From Caldifarciminota bacterium (lineage in GTDB: Bacteria > Hydrothermota > Hydrothermia > B15-G9 > WFZT01), in NCBI GenBank assembly GCA_026986235.1, contig JALSOY010000200.1, forward strand, positions 1 through 8,982: a DNA stretch of 8,982 nucleotides, given 5' to 3'. The notes beneath the pieces are model-generated. The model was not told the DNA's origin. It ran no database searches and worked only from the letters and a program-made list of their open reading frames with translations. Positions 1 to 8,039 of this stretch are shown piece by piece. Position 1 is the first letter of the stretch. Every line of letters starts with the position of its first letter. Both the position numbers and the translations under genes were made by a program.

Positions 1-1
1 T

Positions 2-2371
2 CAGGATAATCTGACCTCACAGTTGAAGGCTCTGGGTCTATCTCCTGCCCAGATTGAATCGCTGTTAAAACGACAGAAGAAGGAAATCTCCCAATCCCGG
101 AAGCCTGTTCAACCGGCCAGACCTGAGTCTCTTGTCGTTGAGAAACCGCTGGAGTACTCAAATATTGAAAAGGCTTTCATGAGGAAGTTTACACTTAAAC
201 CCGACACAGAACTCCTGCAGTTTGGTTACGATGTATTTGAAAAAGAAACCACGGGTATTTTCGATTCCCTCGAGTTGAACCTTCCCGTCGGCCCCCATTA
301 TGTGATAGGCCCCGGAGACGAAATCGTTATAAATGCCTGGAGTGAGGTCTTCCAGCAGACATTTGACCTGTTCGTCGATAGATACGGGAAAATAATTCTG
401 CCAAAGGCAGGTGCCGTTTATGTGAGTGGTCTCACCTTTAATGAGGCCAGAAAAGTTATCGTTGACAGACTCAACAGATACTTTACGAATGTAAACTTCG
501 ACATCACCCTGGGCCAGCTCCACGGTAACGGCGTCTTCGTCCTTGGTGAAGTCAAAAGACCGGGAATTTATAGAACATACCCCGTGTCGTCGCCTGTTAA
601 GCTCCTCTTCCTTGCAAGGGGAGTAAAGAAATCCGGAAGCCTCAGAAACATAAAGATCGTTAAGAGGGATGGAAAGACCTTTACCGTGGATCTGTACGAC
701 ATACTTCTTTATGGAAAGAAGATCCCTATTATGACATTTGAAGATGGGGATATGGTTTTCGTCCCCGTGATAGGCAAAGTCGTTGGGGTTTCCGGTGCCG
801 TTAAAAGGCCGGGAATTTACGAAATACGGAAAGAGAAAAGCATTTACGATGTCATCATGCTCGCTGGCGGTTTCCTCCCCACATCCTACAGGTACAGGAT
901 ACAGATTCAAAGGGTGTCACGGGAGGGAACCATAAAGGTTAAAGATTTCTACTTTGATTCAGAAGAAGATGCCTTCGCCAGGCTGAAAAAATTGACCTTT
1001 GAAAATGGTGATCTCGTGTTGGTCTCCCCTGTCCCACCTGATCTCAGGGGGTATGTTGCCATTGTAGGAAATGTGAACATGCCCGGCAGCTACGCCTACA
1101 GTGACACCCTCACTGTCAAGGACCTCATATCCCTCGCCGGTGGTCTTAAAAGGGGTACATTTTTTGAAAGAGCTGAAATAATCAGACATGCAGATTCTCT
1201 TCAGAAGAGTATCATCTCTTTTTCCCTCGAAGATGCCCTGAAGGGAAATGGACCTTCTCTTGAGGAGCTTGACACTGTTGTAATCCATTCCATATCAGAT
1301 GTCGTACCTGTTGACAGTGTCACCGTGATTGGAGGCGTGGCAAATCCTGGAAAGTACCAGTTTACGATCAACATGACACTTGCAGATCTTCTTACCATGT
1401 GCGGCGGGGTCCACGCAGGATCTGATCTCTCGTCTGTGGAAATTTTGAGGATCACTTCAGATGGAAAACTTCTGACGGAGAAGGTTGACCTTACAGAACG
1501 CAAACCGGAGGAGATCAAGCTCGAGGCCGGTGACCTTATAAATGTTCCACCACCTGTAAGCCTCGATTCATCCTATGTTTACATTACAGGGGAGGTCAGA
1601 AGGCCGGGTAAATATGTGGTTTTTCCCGGAAAAGATCGCCTGAGAGACTTAATAAATCGAGCAGGCGGGTTTACGGTAACGGCGAACCCCATGGCCGTTG
1701 AACTCTACAGAAAATCTCTAAAAAACCTTGAATTATCCACGATAGTTTCCTTCCTCGACCGTGTTTATACGGGAATTTTAAGGGAACAGGCCTCCCTTTT
1801 GAGTTTGCGTGTGGCAAAGGAGAAAAAAGAACTCAGAAAGGAGCTTTTAGAAAGGCAGGAAAAATTTGTGCGTATGCTCCTCAAAAATATCGGTGAGGAT
1901 ACCCTCGTGCTGGTTGACACTGCCAGGATTGAAACACTGTCTGTTATACTTTCAAAGATCACACCCATGACATCAGGAAGGCTCTCCCTCAATCTCTCCG
2001 ATTCCTCCGGTTTTAATGTTTATCTTCTTCCCGGTGATTCCATCTATGTCCCGCCGCAATCGGGCTCAGTAACGGTTATGGGATTTGTCAATTATCCCGT
2101 TTCTCTCCCCCATGTTCCCGGAATGGATGCCGGTTACTACATTGAGAGGGCCGGGGGCTACAGCTCCATTGCCGATAAAGAACATACTTTCGTTGTTCTT
2201 CCCGGGGGAGAGGCGTCCACTGATCTTGAAAATGTTCCTCCTGGCTCAATTATCATGGTTCCGGGTAAGACCGAAATTAAAGCTTCGAAACTTGAAGTAC
2301 TTAAGGATGTTGTTGGTATCCTTTATCAGATCGCCCTTGCATACATAGCCATAAGACAGGTCACAAAGTAA
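2..2371 (+). CDS. SLBB-repeat polysaccharide export protein (Wza-like), 5'-truncated by window edge
   Basis: Probable outer-membrane channel component for capsule or exopolysaccharide export. Residue numbers count from the TTG at 23. A polysaccharide-export domain (about 88-165, beginning near YVIGPGDEI) is followed by about six SLBB beta-grasp repeats near 170-250, 252-335, 343-425, 432-510, 517-680 and 682-745. Most open with a G-x-V-x-x-PG-x-Y type motif and contain AGG or CGG. The fifth is split by a charged helical stretch (about 570-625). Residues 756-778 form a hydrophobic C-terminal helix, as expected for a Wza-type membrane helix. TTG 23 is probably not the true start: the frame is open to base 2, no Shine-Dalgarno or signal peptide is visible, and the upstream codons continue the helical ALGLSPAQI segment naturally. 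The signal peptide should lie left of the window. tmk starts 1 base after the stop. The family call is secure; the exported polymer is unknown. Confidence 0.9.
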   Translation, partial: QDNLTSQLKALGLSPAQIESLLKRQKKEISQSRKPVQPARPESLVVEKPLEYSNIEKAFMRKFTLKPDTELLQFGYDVFEKETTGIFDSLELNLPVGPHYVIGPGDEIVINAWSEVFQQTFDLFVDRYGKIILPKAGAVYVSGLTFNEARKVIVDRLNRYFTNVNFDITLGQLHGNGVFVLGEVKRPGIYRTYPVSSPVKLLFLARGVKKSGSLRNIKIVKRDGKTFTVDLYDILLYGKKIPIMTFEDGDMVFVPVIGKVVGVSGAVKRPGIYEIRKEKSIYDVIMLAGGFLPTSYRYRIQIQRVSREGTIKVKDFYFDSEEDAFARLKKLTFENGDLVLVSPVPPDLRGYVAIVGNVNMPGSYAYSDTLTVKDLISLAGGLKRGTFFERAEIIRHADSLQKSIISFSLEDALKGNGPSLEELDTVVIHSISDVVPVDSVTVIGGVANPGKYQFTINMTLADLLTMCGGVHAGSDLSSVEILRITSDGKLLTEKVDLTERKPEEIKLEAGDLINVPPPVSLDSSYVYITGEVRRPGKYVVFPGKDRLRDLINRAGGFTVTANPMAVELYRKSLKNLELSTIVSFLDRVYTGILREQASLLSLRVAKEKKELRKELLERQEKFVRMLLKNIGEDTLVLVDTARIETLSVILSKITPMTSGRLSLNLSDSSGFNVYLLPGDSIYVPPQSGSVTVMGFVNYPVSLPHVPGMDAGYYIERAGGYSSIADKEHTFVVLPGGEASTDLENVPPGSIIMVPGKTEIKASKLEVLKDVVGILYQIALAYIAIRQVTK

Positions 2372-2372
2372 A

Positions 2373-3026
2373 ATGGGTAAGTGGGGATTTTTCGTCACCT
2401 TTGAGGGCATCGAAGGAAGTGGTAAGACGACCCTGGCAAAAGGACTCTACGACTATCTTAAAAGTAACTCATTCAAAACGATTCTCACGCGCGAGCCCGG
2501 CGGAACGAAGGAGGCGGAGGAAATCCGGAGGGTTCTTCTAAAGGTGGGGAACAGCCTTGATCCGGTGACAGAGCTTCTTTTGATGCTTGCCGCAAGGCGC
2601 GAAAATGTTTACAAAAAAGTCCTTCCGGCACTAAGGGAAACATACATCGTGATCTCCGACAGATTCGATGACAGCTCCTTTGCCTATCAGGGATTTGGCA
2701 GGGGACTTGAACTGAAGTTCATCTCAAGACTCAATAAGGTCGCCACAGGTGGTCTGAAACCAAACCTCACATTCCTTGTTGACATCGATCCCGAAGCCGG
2801 TTTCTCTCGCATAAAAACGAAGGAACTTGATAGGTTTGAAAGGGAGGATTTAGAATTTCATACCCGTGTGAGAAGAGGCTATTTGATCCTTGCAAAGAGG
2901 GCAAAAAAGAGAATTAAGGTGCTCGATGGTTCCCGCTCCCCCGAGGAACTTTTGAGCGAGGTGATTGAAGTTACCCTTGAGAGACTCTCTCAAAAAGGTT
3001 TGAACAAATTTAAACTGGAGGGTTGA
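2373..3026 (+). CDS. tmk: Thymidylate kinase (dTMP kinase)
   Basis: Phosphorylates dTMP to dTDP with ATP in the cytoplasm, the step on which both de novo and salvage routes to dTTP converge. The 217 residues are a normal length. The P-loop is GIEGSGKT (12-19), followed by the dTMP-binding TREPGGT (39-45), the family signature DRFDDSSFAYQGFGRG (96-111) and a short basic LID segment with R146, K148, K150 and DRFE (153-156), then FHTRVRRGY (162-170). The P-loop has no arginine at its variable positions, which is the type II pattern in which LID residues supply the positive charge. The ATG lies 1 base after the exporter stop, with only a weak AGG (2358-2360) upstream, so translational coupling is likely. 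The last codons contain the ribosome binding site of the next gene. The identification is firm. Confidence 0.97.
   Translation: MGKWGFFVTFEGIEGSGKTTLAKGLYDYLKSNSFKTILTREPGGTKEAEEIRRVLLKVGNSLDPVTELLLMLAARRENVYKKVLPALRETYIVISDRFDDSSFAYQGFGRGLELKFISRLNKVATGGLKPNLTFLVDIDPEAGFSRIKTKELDRFEREDLEFHTRVRRGYLILAKRAKKRIKVLDGSRSPEELLSEVIEVTLERLSQKGLNKFKLEG
3017..3022 (+). promoter_or_regulatory. Shine-Dalgarno for the TTG start of ctp
   Basis: GGAGGG lies 8 bases before the TTG at 3031, inside the final codons of tmk. It is the strongest ribosome binding site in the window. It supports TTG 3031 as the start of the protease, because that start also places a K-R pair directly before the hydrophobic N-terminal helix. 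Confidence 0.8.
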
Positions 3027-3030
3027 TAAA

Positions 3031-4548
3031 TTGAAAAGATCTGCCATTGTAATTTTTACACTCGTTCTGGGAATCTCAATAGGCTATAGAATAGGTGACG
3101 CTGAGTCCAAAAAGAAAAACATTAGCGTCATGTTCAGGCTCTTCACCAATACGCTGAACTATGTGAAAGACTACTATGTTGAAGAAAAGGAGCCACCTGA
3201 CCTCATTGAGAAGGCGATTGAAGGCATGGTTAACTCTCTCGATCCCTTCAGCGATTTCTACACACCTGAGGAAACCGAGGAGTTCAAAATTCATACCACC
3301 GGAGAGTTCGGAGGACTGGGTATCCAGATCGGTATCAGGAACGGTGTGGTTACCGTCATCTCCCCCATAGAGGGGACACCTGCCTACAGGGCGGGTCTAA
3401 GACCAGGCGACAAAATAATCAAAATTGAAGACACATCGATCATAGGATGGAAGCTTTCTGATGTGGTAAAACGGCTTCGCGGGAAGCCGGGAACAAAGGT
3501 CACCATTACGATCTCAAGGCCCGGAGTGAACGAACCTCTGGAGTTTACCATTACACGCGCCATAATTCACATACAGGCAGTTCCATACTACGGAATGCTC
3601 GGTGACGATATCGGATACATCAAGCTCTCCTCTTTCCAGAAAAACGCAAGTAAGGAAGTGGAGGCCGCCCTCGATAGTCTCTTTAATGAGGGAGCAAAGA
3701 AGATCATACTTGACCTGAGAGGCAATCCAGGGGGATTGCTGAGCGAGGCAATAAAGGTCTCCAACCTGTTTATTCAAAGGGGAGCCCTTATAGTTTCCAC
3801 AAAAGGCAGGGTTCCCAACTCCAACAGGGATTTCTTCGCTCCTGCGGATCCTCCACATGGAACTGAGTTTCCGCTCGCCGTACTCGTGAGCCACGGCTCT
3901 GCCTCAGCCTCCGAGATCGTATCTGGTGCCGTACAGGACTGGGATAGAGGCATCATCATCGGTGACACCACCTTTGGCAAAGGTTCTGTCCAGAGAGTCT
4001 TTCCGCTTCAGGAAGGTTACCAGCTGAAGATCACAACCGCAAGGTACTTCACCCCTTCGGGAAGGTGCATTGACAGAAGAACATTTGATAAAGATACCAC
4101 AAGAACCCCATATTACACAAAGAGGTTGCACCGTACAGTCTATGGTGGCGGTGGAATAATCCCCGATGTGGTCAACGAAGGTGAACTTTTGAAACCTCTT
4201 GTCTCCAGAGCCTTTGCAAAGGGCGCTTTCTTTGATTTTGCCGTTAAGTACTACAAACAACACGAGAAACCCGCAGGACCGGAAGATGTCCATATCTCCG
4301 ACCAGGTTCTCGAAGATTTCGAGAATTTTATGAAAGAAAAGAACATCGAATTTACATCCTGCGACTTCAAGGATGCAAAAGATCAGATAAGGACAATACT
4401 TGAAGAGGAGATTGCGGAGAAGTACTTCGGCAGGAAAGGGCGTTACATAGTGAGGACCAGGAGAGACAAGGTTCTCAAACAGGCGGTTGACATCCTTAGA
4501 GGTGCAGAGAAAGTGGACGATCTCTACTCAGTCATGGAACACAAATGA
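3031..4548 (+). CDS. S41 family carboxy-terminal processing protease (CtpA/Prc-like)
   Basis: Serine protease that trims or degrades envelope proteins from their C-terminus. The N-terminus (KR, then hydrophobic residues 4-18) is a membrane anchor or uncleaved signal; there is no lipobox cysteine. A helical segment (31-90) carries the family-typical LDPFSDFYTPEE (70-81). The PDZ domain covers about 92-165 and the protease core about 190-385, with DLRGNPGG (228-235). By spacing to characterised CtpB and Prc, the catalytic serine is S292 in GSASASEI (289-296) and the general base is K317 in FGKGS, with Q321 four residues later as in CtpB. Residues about 390-505 form a charged helical C-terminal extension of the kind I associate with FCB-group homologues. 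The TTG start is backed by GGAGGG at 3017-3022. The end overlaps dnaE by 4 bases. All catalytic positions are intact; the substrate is unknown. Confidence 0.94.
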   Translation: MKRSAIVIFTLVLGISIGYRIGDAESKKKNISVMFRLFTNTLNYVKDYYVEEKEPPDLIEKAIEGMVNSLDPFSDFYTPEETEEFKIHTTGEFGGLGIQIGIRNGVVTVISPIEGTPAYRAGLRPGDKIIKIEDTSIIGWKLSDVVKRLRGKPGTKVTITISRPGVNEPLEFTITRAIIHIQAVPYYGMLGDDIGYIKLSSFQKNASKEVEAALDSLFNEGAKKIILDLRGNPGGLLSEAIKVSNLFIQRGALIVSTKGRVPNSNRDFFAPADPPHGTEFPLAVLVSHGSASASEIVSGAVQDWDRGIIIGDTTFGKGSVQRVFPLQEGYQLKITTARYFTPSGRCIDRRTFDKDTTRTPYYTKRLHRTVYGGGGIIPDVVNEGELLKPLVSRAFAKGAFFDFAVKYYKQHEKPAGPEDVHISDQVLEDFENFMKEKNIEFTSCDFKDAKDQIRTILEEEIAEKYFGRKGRYIVRTRRDKVLKQAVDILRGAEKVDDLYSVMEHK

Positions 4549-7500
4549 AAAAAGAATTCGTTCACTTACACCTCCATACAGAGTACTCACTTCTTGATGG
4601 GGCATGCAAGATAAAGCCCCTGATGGAGCTCGTAAAAGAATACGGAATGGATGCCGTGGCCATTACTGACCACGGCAACCTTTTTGGAGTTATAGAGTTT
4701 TACAAGGCTGCAAAAGATGCGGGAATCAAACCGATAATAGGCATAGAGGCATACCTTGCCCCTGAAAGCAGACGAAAAAAGACAAAAGAGGGTCTTTACC
4801 ACATAACCTTACTCGCAGAAAACCTCGAGGGTTACAAAAACCTCCTCTACCTTTCAACAATGTCCTACCTTGAAGGATTTTACTACAAACCCCGTATGGA
4901 CAAAGAGCTCCTGAGAGGTCATTCCAGGGGGCTTATAGCACTTTCAGGCTGTCTTTCAGGGGAAATTCCGAAGAAAATCCTTTCAGGTGACATTGGAGGA
5001 GCCAGAAGGGCCCTCGAAGAGTACATAGATATCTTCGGTAAGGACAACTTTTACCTCGAACTGATGGACATAGGTCTTGAGGAGAATCTCACAGTCAATC
5101 AGGCACTTCTGGATCTTTCGAAGGAGTTTGGGGTAAAGATTGTTGCCACCAATGATGTCCACTACCTGAAACCCGAGGATCACAAGGCACACGACATACT
5201 TCTCTGTATCCAGACGGGTAAAAAATACCACGATCCCAACAGGATGAGGTTTCAGTCCAGGGAGGTTTACCTGAGAAGGCCTGAGGAGATGTGGATGCTC
5301 TTTTCTTCAACCCCCGAGGCCCTAAGAAATACACTCGAAATTGCCGAGAGAGTTAATCTTGAACTATCTCTCGACCCCACAAAGGTACACCTCCCCACAT
5401 TCACCATTCCTGATGGTTTTAAGGATACCGACGAATACCTCTCTCTGATCGCACGGAAGGGACTTGAACAGCGGGGAAAGGCGGGAAACGAAATTTATGA
5501 AAAGAGACTGGAATACGAGCTCAGGACCATATCCAGTATCGGTTTCTCCGGCTACTTCCTCATCGTCTGGGACATCGTGAAAAAGGCAAAGGAGATGGGA
5601 ATACCCGTTGGTCCGGGTAGAGGCTCGGCCGCAGGCTCCCTCGTCCTCTACTCCCTCGGAGTGACGGAGCTTGATCCCATAGAGTATAACCTCATCTTTG
5701 AAAGGTTTTTGAACACAGAAAGAATCTCTCCCCCCGATGTTGACATTGACTTCTCAGATACCGGCAGAGACAGGATCATAAACTATGTGAGAAATCTCTA
5801 CGGTGAAGAGAGTGTCAGTCAGATAATCACATTTAACAGGATGATGGCAAGAGGGGTTATAAGGGATGTGGGAAGGGCCCTTGACCTGTCTTATCAGGAA
5901 GTTGACAGGATTGCCAAAATGATTCCCAACGGCCCGGATGTAACGATTAGAAATGTTGTGGAAACCAATCCCGAACTAAAAGGAATCTTTCAGAGTGATC
6001 CAAAGTATGCTGAACTCCTTGAAGTTGCCGAAAAAATTGAGGGACAGGTAAAAAACACATCTATCCACGCCGCAGGTATGGTGATCGCACCGGGGAAGAT
6101 TTATGAATACGCCCCCCTTTACAAGAGTACTGACGGATCCATCACCACACAGTACGACATGAAGTCCATAGAGGAGATTGGCCTTCTCAAAATAGACTTT
6201 CTGGGTCTCAGAACACTTACTATCATCCAGTGGACCGAGGAAATGATCCGGGAAAGACACGACCCTGACTTCGACATTACGAAGATCCCGTTAAACGATA
6301 AAAAAACTTTCAAACTCATATCACAGGGGAAGACACTTGGTGTGTTTCAGCTTGAATCTTCCGGATTCCGTGAAATGCTCAGAAGGCTAAAACCCTCGAA
6401 AATTGAAGACCTGATCGCCGCAATTGCACTTTACCGACCCGGTCCACTCAAATCAGGAATGGTTGAAAGTTTCATAAGACGAAAAAACGGCAGGGAACCG
6501 GTAACTTACATATTTCCTGAATTGAAACCCATACTTGAGGAAACCTACGGCGTGGTGGTGTATCAGGAGCAGGTAATGCAGATAGCGGCCAAACTCGCAG
6601 GGTTTACTCTCGGCCAGGCAGATGTGCTGAGGAAGGCAATGGGCAAGAAAAAACCTGAAGTCATGAAAAAGCAGAGGGAGGCGTTCGTCAAGGGAGCAGT
6701 TAAAAACGGCTACGATAGAAAGAAAATCGAGGCACTTTTTGACGATATTGAAAAGTTCTCGGGATACAGTTTCAACAAATCCCACGCCGCTGGCTACGCC
6801 ATCCTTTCTTACAGAACGGCCTATCTGAAGGCTCATTACCCTGCAGAGTTCCTCTGTGCCAACATGACGGCAGAAACCCATTCCCAGAACTTTACAGAAA
6901 AGATCCATGAATTTGTCAACGAAGCGAGAAGATGGAAAATAAAGGTCGTTCCTCCCGATATAAACAGGAGCGAGTACAGATTCACACTCCTTGACGACGG
7001 TAGCATCCTCTTTGGACTGTCAGCTATAAAAAATGTCGGCGAAGCGGCTGTGGATGAGATTATCAGAGCGAGAGAAAAGGGAGGCCCCTTTAAATCGTTT
7101 AAGAACTTCCTCGAAAGGATTGATTCCAGAAAGGTTAACAGGAAAGTGGTAGAAAGCCTTATCAAGGCAGGAGCGTTTGACTCCATTGACCCTAACAGGT
7201 CAAAGCTCCTTGAAATCTTACCTGATCTATACCAGAGGACACAGAAGTCCACAGGCGGCTTCGTTGGCTCCCTCTTCGGTGAATCCTTCGACGAAACTAC
7301 CATCGTTCCTGATCGTGAAGTGGAGTTCACCCTGGATAAAAAACTTGCCTACGAAAAGGAAACTCTGGGATTTTTCCTCTCAGGACATCCACTAAACAGG
7401 CACAGGGACCTGATCGATAAGCTAAGTGTAATTCAGAGCTCCAGACTGAGGGATCTCAATGAGGGGAAAAAGGTTACGATGATCGGCTATCTGGTGTCAA

Positions 7501-7961
7501 TCAAAACAAAAAAGAGTAACAGGGGGGAAACCTACGCCAACCTTGTATTCGAAGACCTGGATGGAGAATTTAACGCCATCGTCTTCCCCTCTCTATACAA
7601 AGAAGTGGCCTACGAACTTTCCAGGGATACGATCTATCTGGTAAAAGGGAAACTCACCTTTGACGACGACGAGGGTACCATGCCAAGGATAGCGGTAGAA
7701 TCCATCAAACAGCTATACCAGGGAATAAACGAGATGACACGGGGTATCGTCGTAAAGGTTGAAAGCGAGGACCTCCTGAAAGACGAGGTTATTGAAAGAC
7801 TCTACAGGGTGATATCAGTTAATTCCGGCAACGCTGATCTGTACTTCGTGGTTACAGGAAAGGTTTTAAAATCCCGGAGCCTGAAGGTAAATCCATCTGA
7901 AGACCTTATAAAGGGCATAGAAAGACTACTCGGGAAAAACTCAGTTTCAATCCACATGTAA
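4545..7961 (+). CDS. dnaE: DNA polymerase III alpha subunit (DnaE)
   Basis: Replicative C-family DNA polymerase acting with the beta clamp and loader. At 1138 residues it is full length with no intein. The N-terminal PHP domain (1-285) has HLHLHTEYS (7-15), TDHG (41-44), E68, H86, C136 and NDVH (203-206), a full set of metal ligands. The polymerase core contains GPGRGSAAGS (356-365), catalytic D400 and D402 in PDVDIDF, and the third aspartate D551 in KIDFLGLRT. Helix-hairpin-helix segments (about 824-880) are followed by SLFG (909-912, where a clamp-binding motif is expected), an OB-fold (about 975-1055) and a C-terminal domain ending at 1138. The ATG shares ATGA with the ctp stop and has only a weak GGA (4536-4538) before it, so its translation probably depends on coupling. 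The gene is of the DnaE class, not PolC: no embedded DEDD exonuclease is present. Very secure. Confidence 0.98.
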   Translation: MKKEFVHLHLHTEYSLLDGACKIKPLMELVKEYGMDAVAITDHGNLFGVIEFYKAAKDAGIKPIIGIEAYLAPESRRKKTKEGLYHITLLAENLEGYKNLLYLSTMSYLEGFYYKPRMDKELLRGHSRGLIALSGCLSGEIPKKILSGDIGGARRALEEYIDIFGKDNFYLELMDIGLEENLTVNQALLDLSKEFGVKIVATNDVHYLKPEDHKAHDILLCIQTGKKYHDPNRMRFQSREVYLRRPEEMWMLFSSTPEALRNTLEIAERVNLELSLDPTKVHLPTFTIPDGFKDTDEYLSLIARKGLEQRGKAGNEIYEKRLEYELRTISSIGFSGYFLIVWDIVKKAKEMGIPVGPGRGSAAGSLVLYSLGVTELDPIEYNLIFERFLNTERISPPDVDIDFSDTGRDRIINYVRNLYGEESVSQIITFNRMMARGVIRDVGRALDLSYQEVDRIAKMIPNGPDVTIRNVVETNPELKGIFQSDPKYAELLEVAEKIEGQVKNTSIHAAGMVIAPGKIYEYAPLYKSTDGSITTQYDMKSIEEIGLLKIDFLGLRTLTIIQWTEEMIRERHDPDFDITKIPLNDKKTFKLISQGKTLGVFQLESSGFREMLRRLKPSKIEDLIAAIALYRPGPLKSGMVESFIRRKNGREPVTYIFPELKPILEETYGVVVYQEQVMQIAAKLAGFTLGQADVLRKAMGKKKPEVMKKQREAFVKGAVKNGYDRKKIEALFDDIEKFSGYSFNKSHAAGYAILSYRTAYLKAHYPAEFLCANMTAETHSQNFTEKIHEFVNEARRWKIKVVPPDINRSEYRFTLLDDGSILFGLSAIKNVGEAAVDEIIRAREKGGPFKSFKNFLERIDSRKVNRKVVESLIKAGAFDSIDPNRSKLLEILPDLYQRTQKSTGGFVGSLFGESFDETTIVPDREVEFTLDKKLAYEKETLGFFLSGHPLNRHRDLIDKLSVIQSSRLRDLNEGKKVTMIGYLVSIKTKKSNRGETYANLVFEDLDGEFNAIVFPSLYKEVAYELSRDTIYLVKGKLTFDDDEGTMPRIAVESIKQLYQGINEMTRGIVVKVESEDLLKDEVIERLYRVISVNSGNADLYFVVTGKVLKSRSLKVNPSEDLIKGIERLLGKNSVSIHM

Positions 7962-8039
7962 CCTGCCATATGTGAACCCAAAATCGTCCCGATTAAATTT
8001 AAGGATCTCCAGAGATGGATACCTTTACCCTCCGTAACT
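7962..8039. other. Convergent intergenic gap between dnaE and menG
   Basis: These 78 bases separate the two facing stop codons. A short perfect hairpin, AATCG-TCC-CGATT (7982-7994), is followed on the - strand by TTTT, and an AT palindrome, TTAAATTTAA, lies at 7993-8002. Either could contribute to ending transcription from one or both sides, but the stem is only 5 AT-rich base pairs and no long U-run follows. I do not call a terminator. No gene is visible apart from a 14-codon frame overlapping the menG stop. Confidence 0.4.

Noticed and set aside
158..910. A 250-codon open frame on the - strand opposite the exporter gene.
   Set aside because: It lies wholly within a conserved gene, shows no recognisable domain or ribosome binding site, and its composition is that of an antisense shadow of codon-biased DNA.
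6453..7330. Two overlapping - strand frames (151 and 164 codons) opposite dnaE.
   Set aside because: Both sit antisense to conserved polymerase domains, overlap one another and resemble no family I know.
4545..7961. Checked dnaE for an intein or a split-gene junction.
   Set aside because: Conserved polymerase motifs follow each other at normal spacing, with no inserted block and no Cys/Ser start or His-Asn end.
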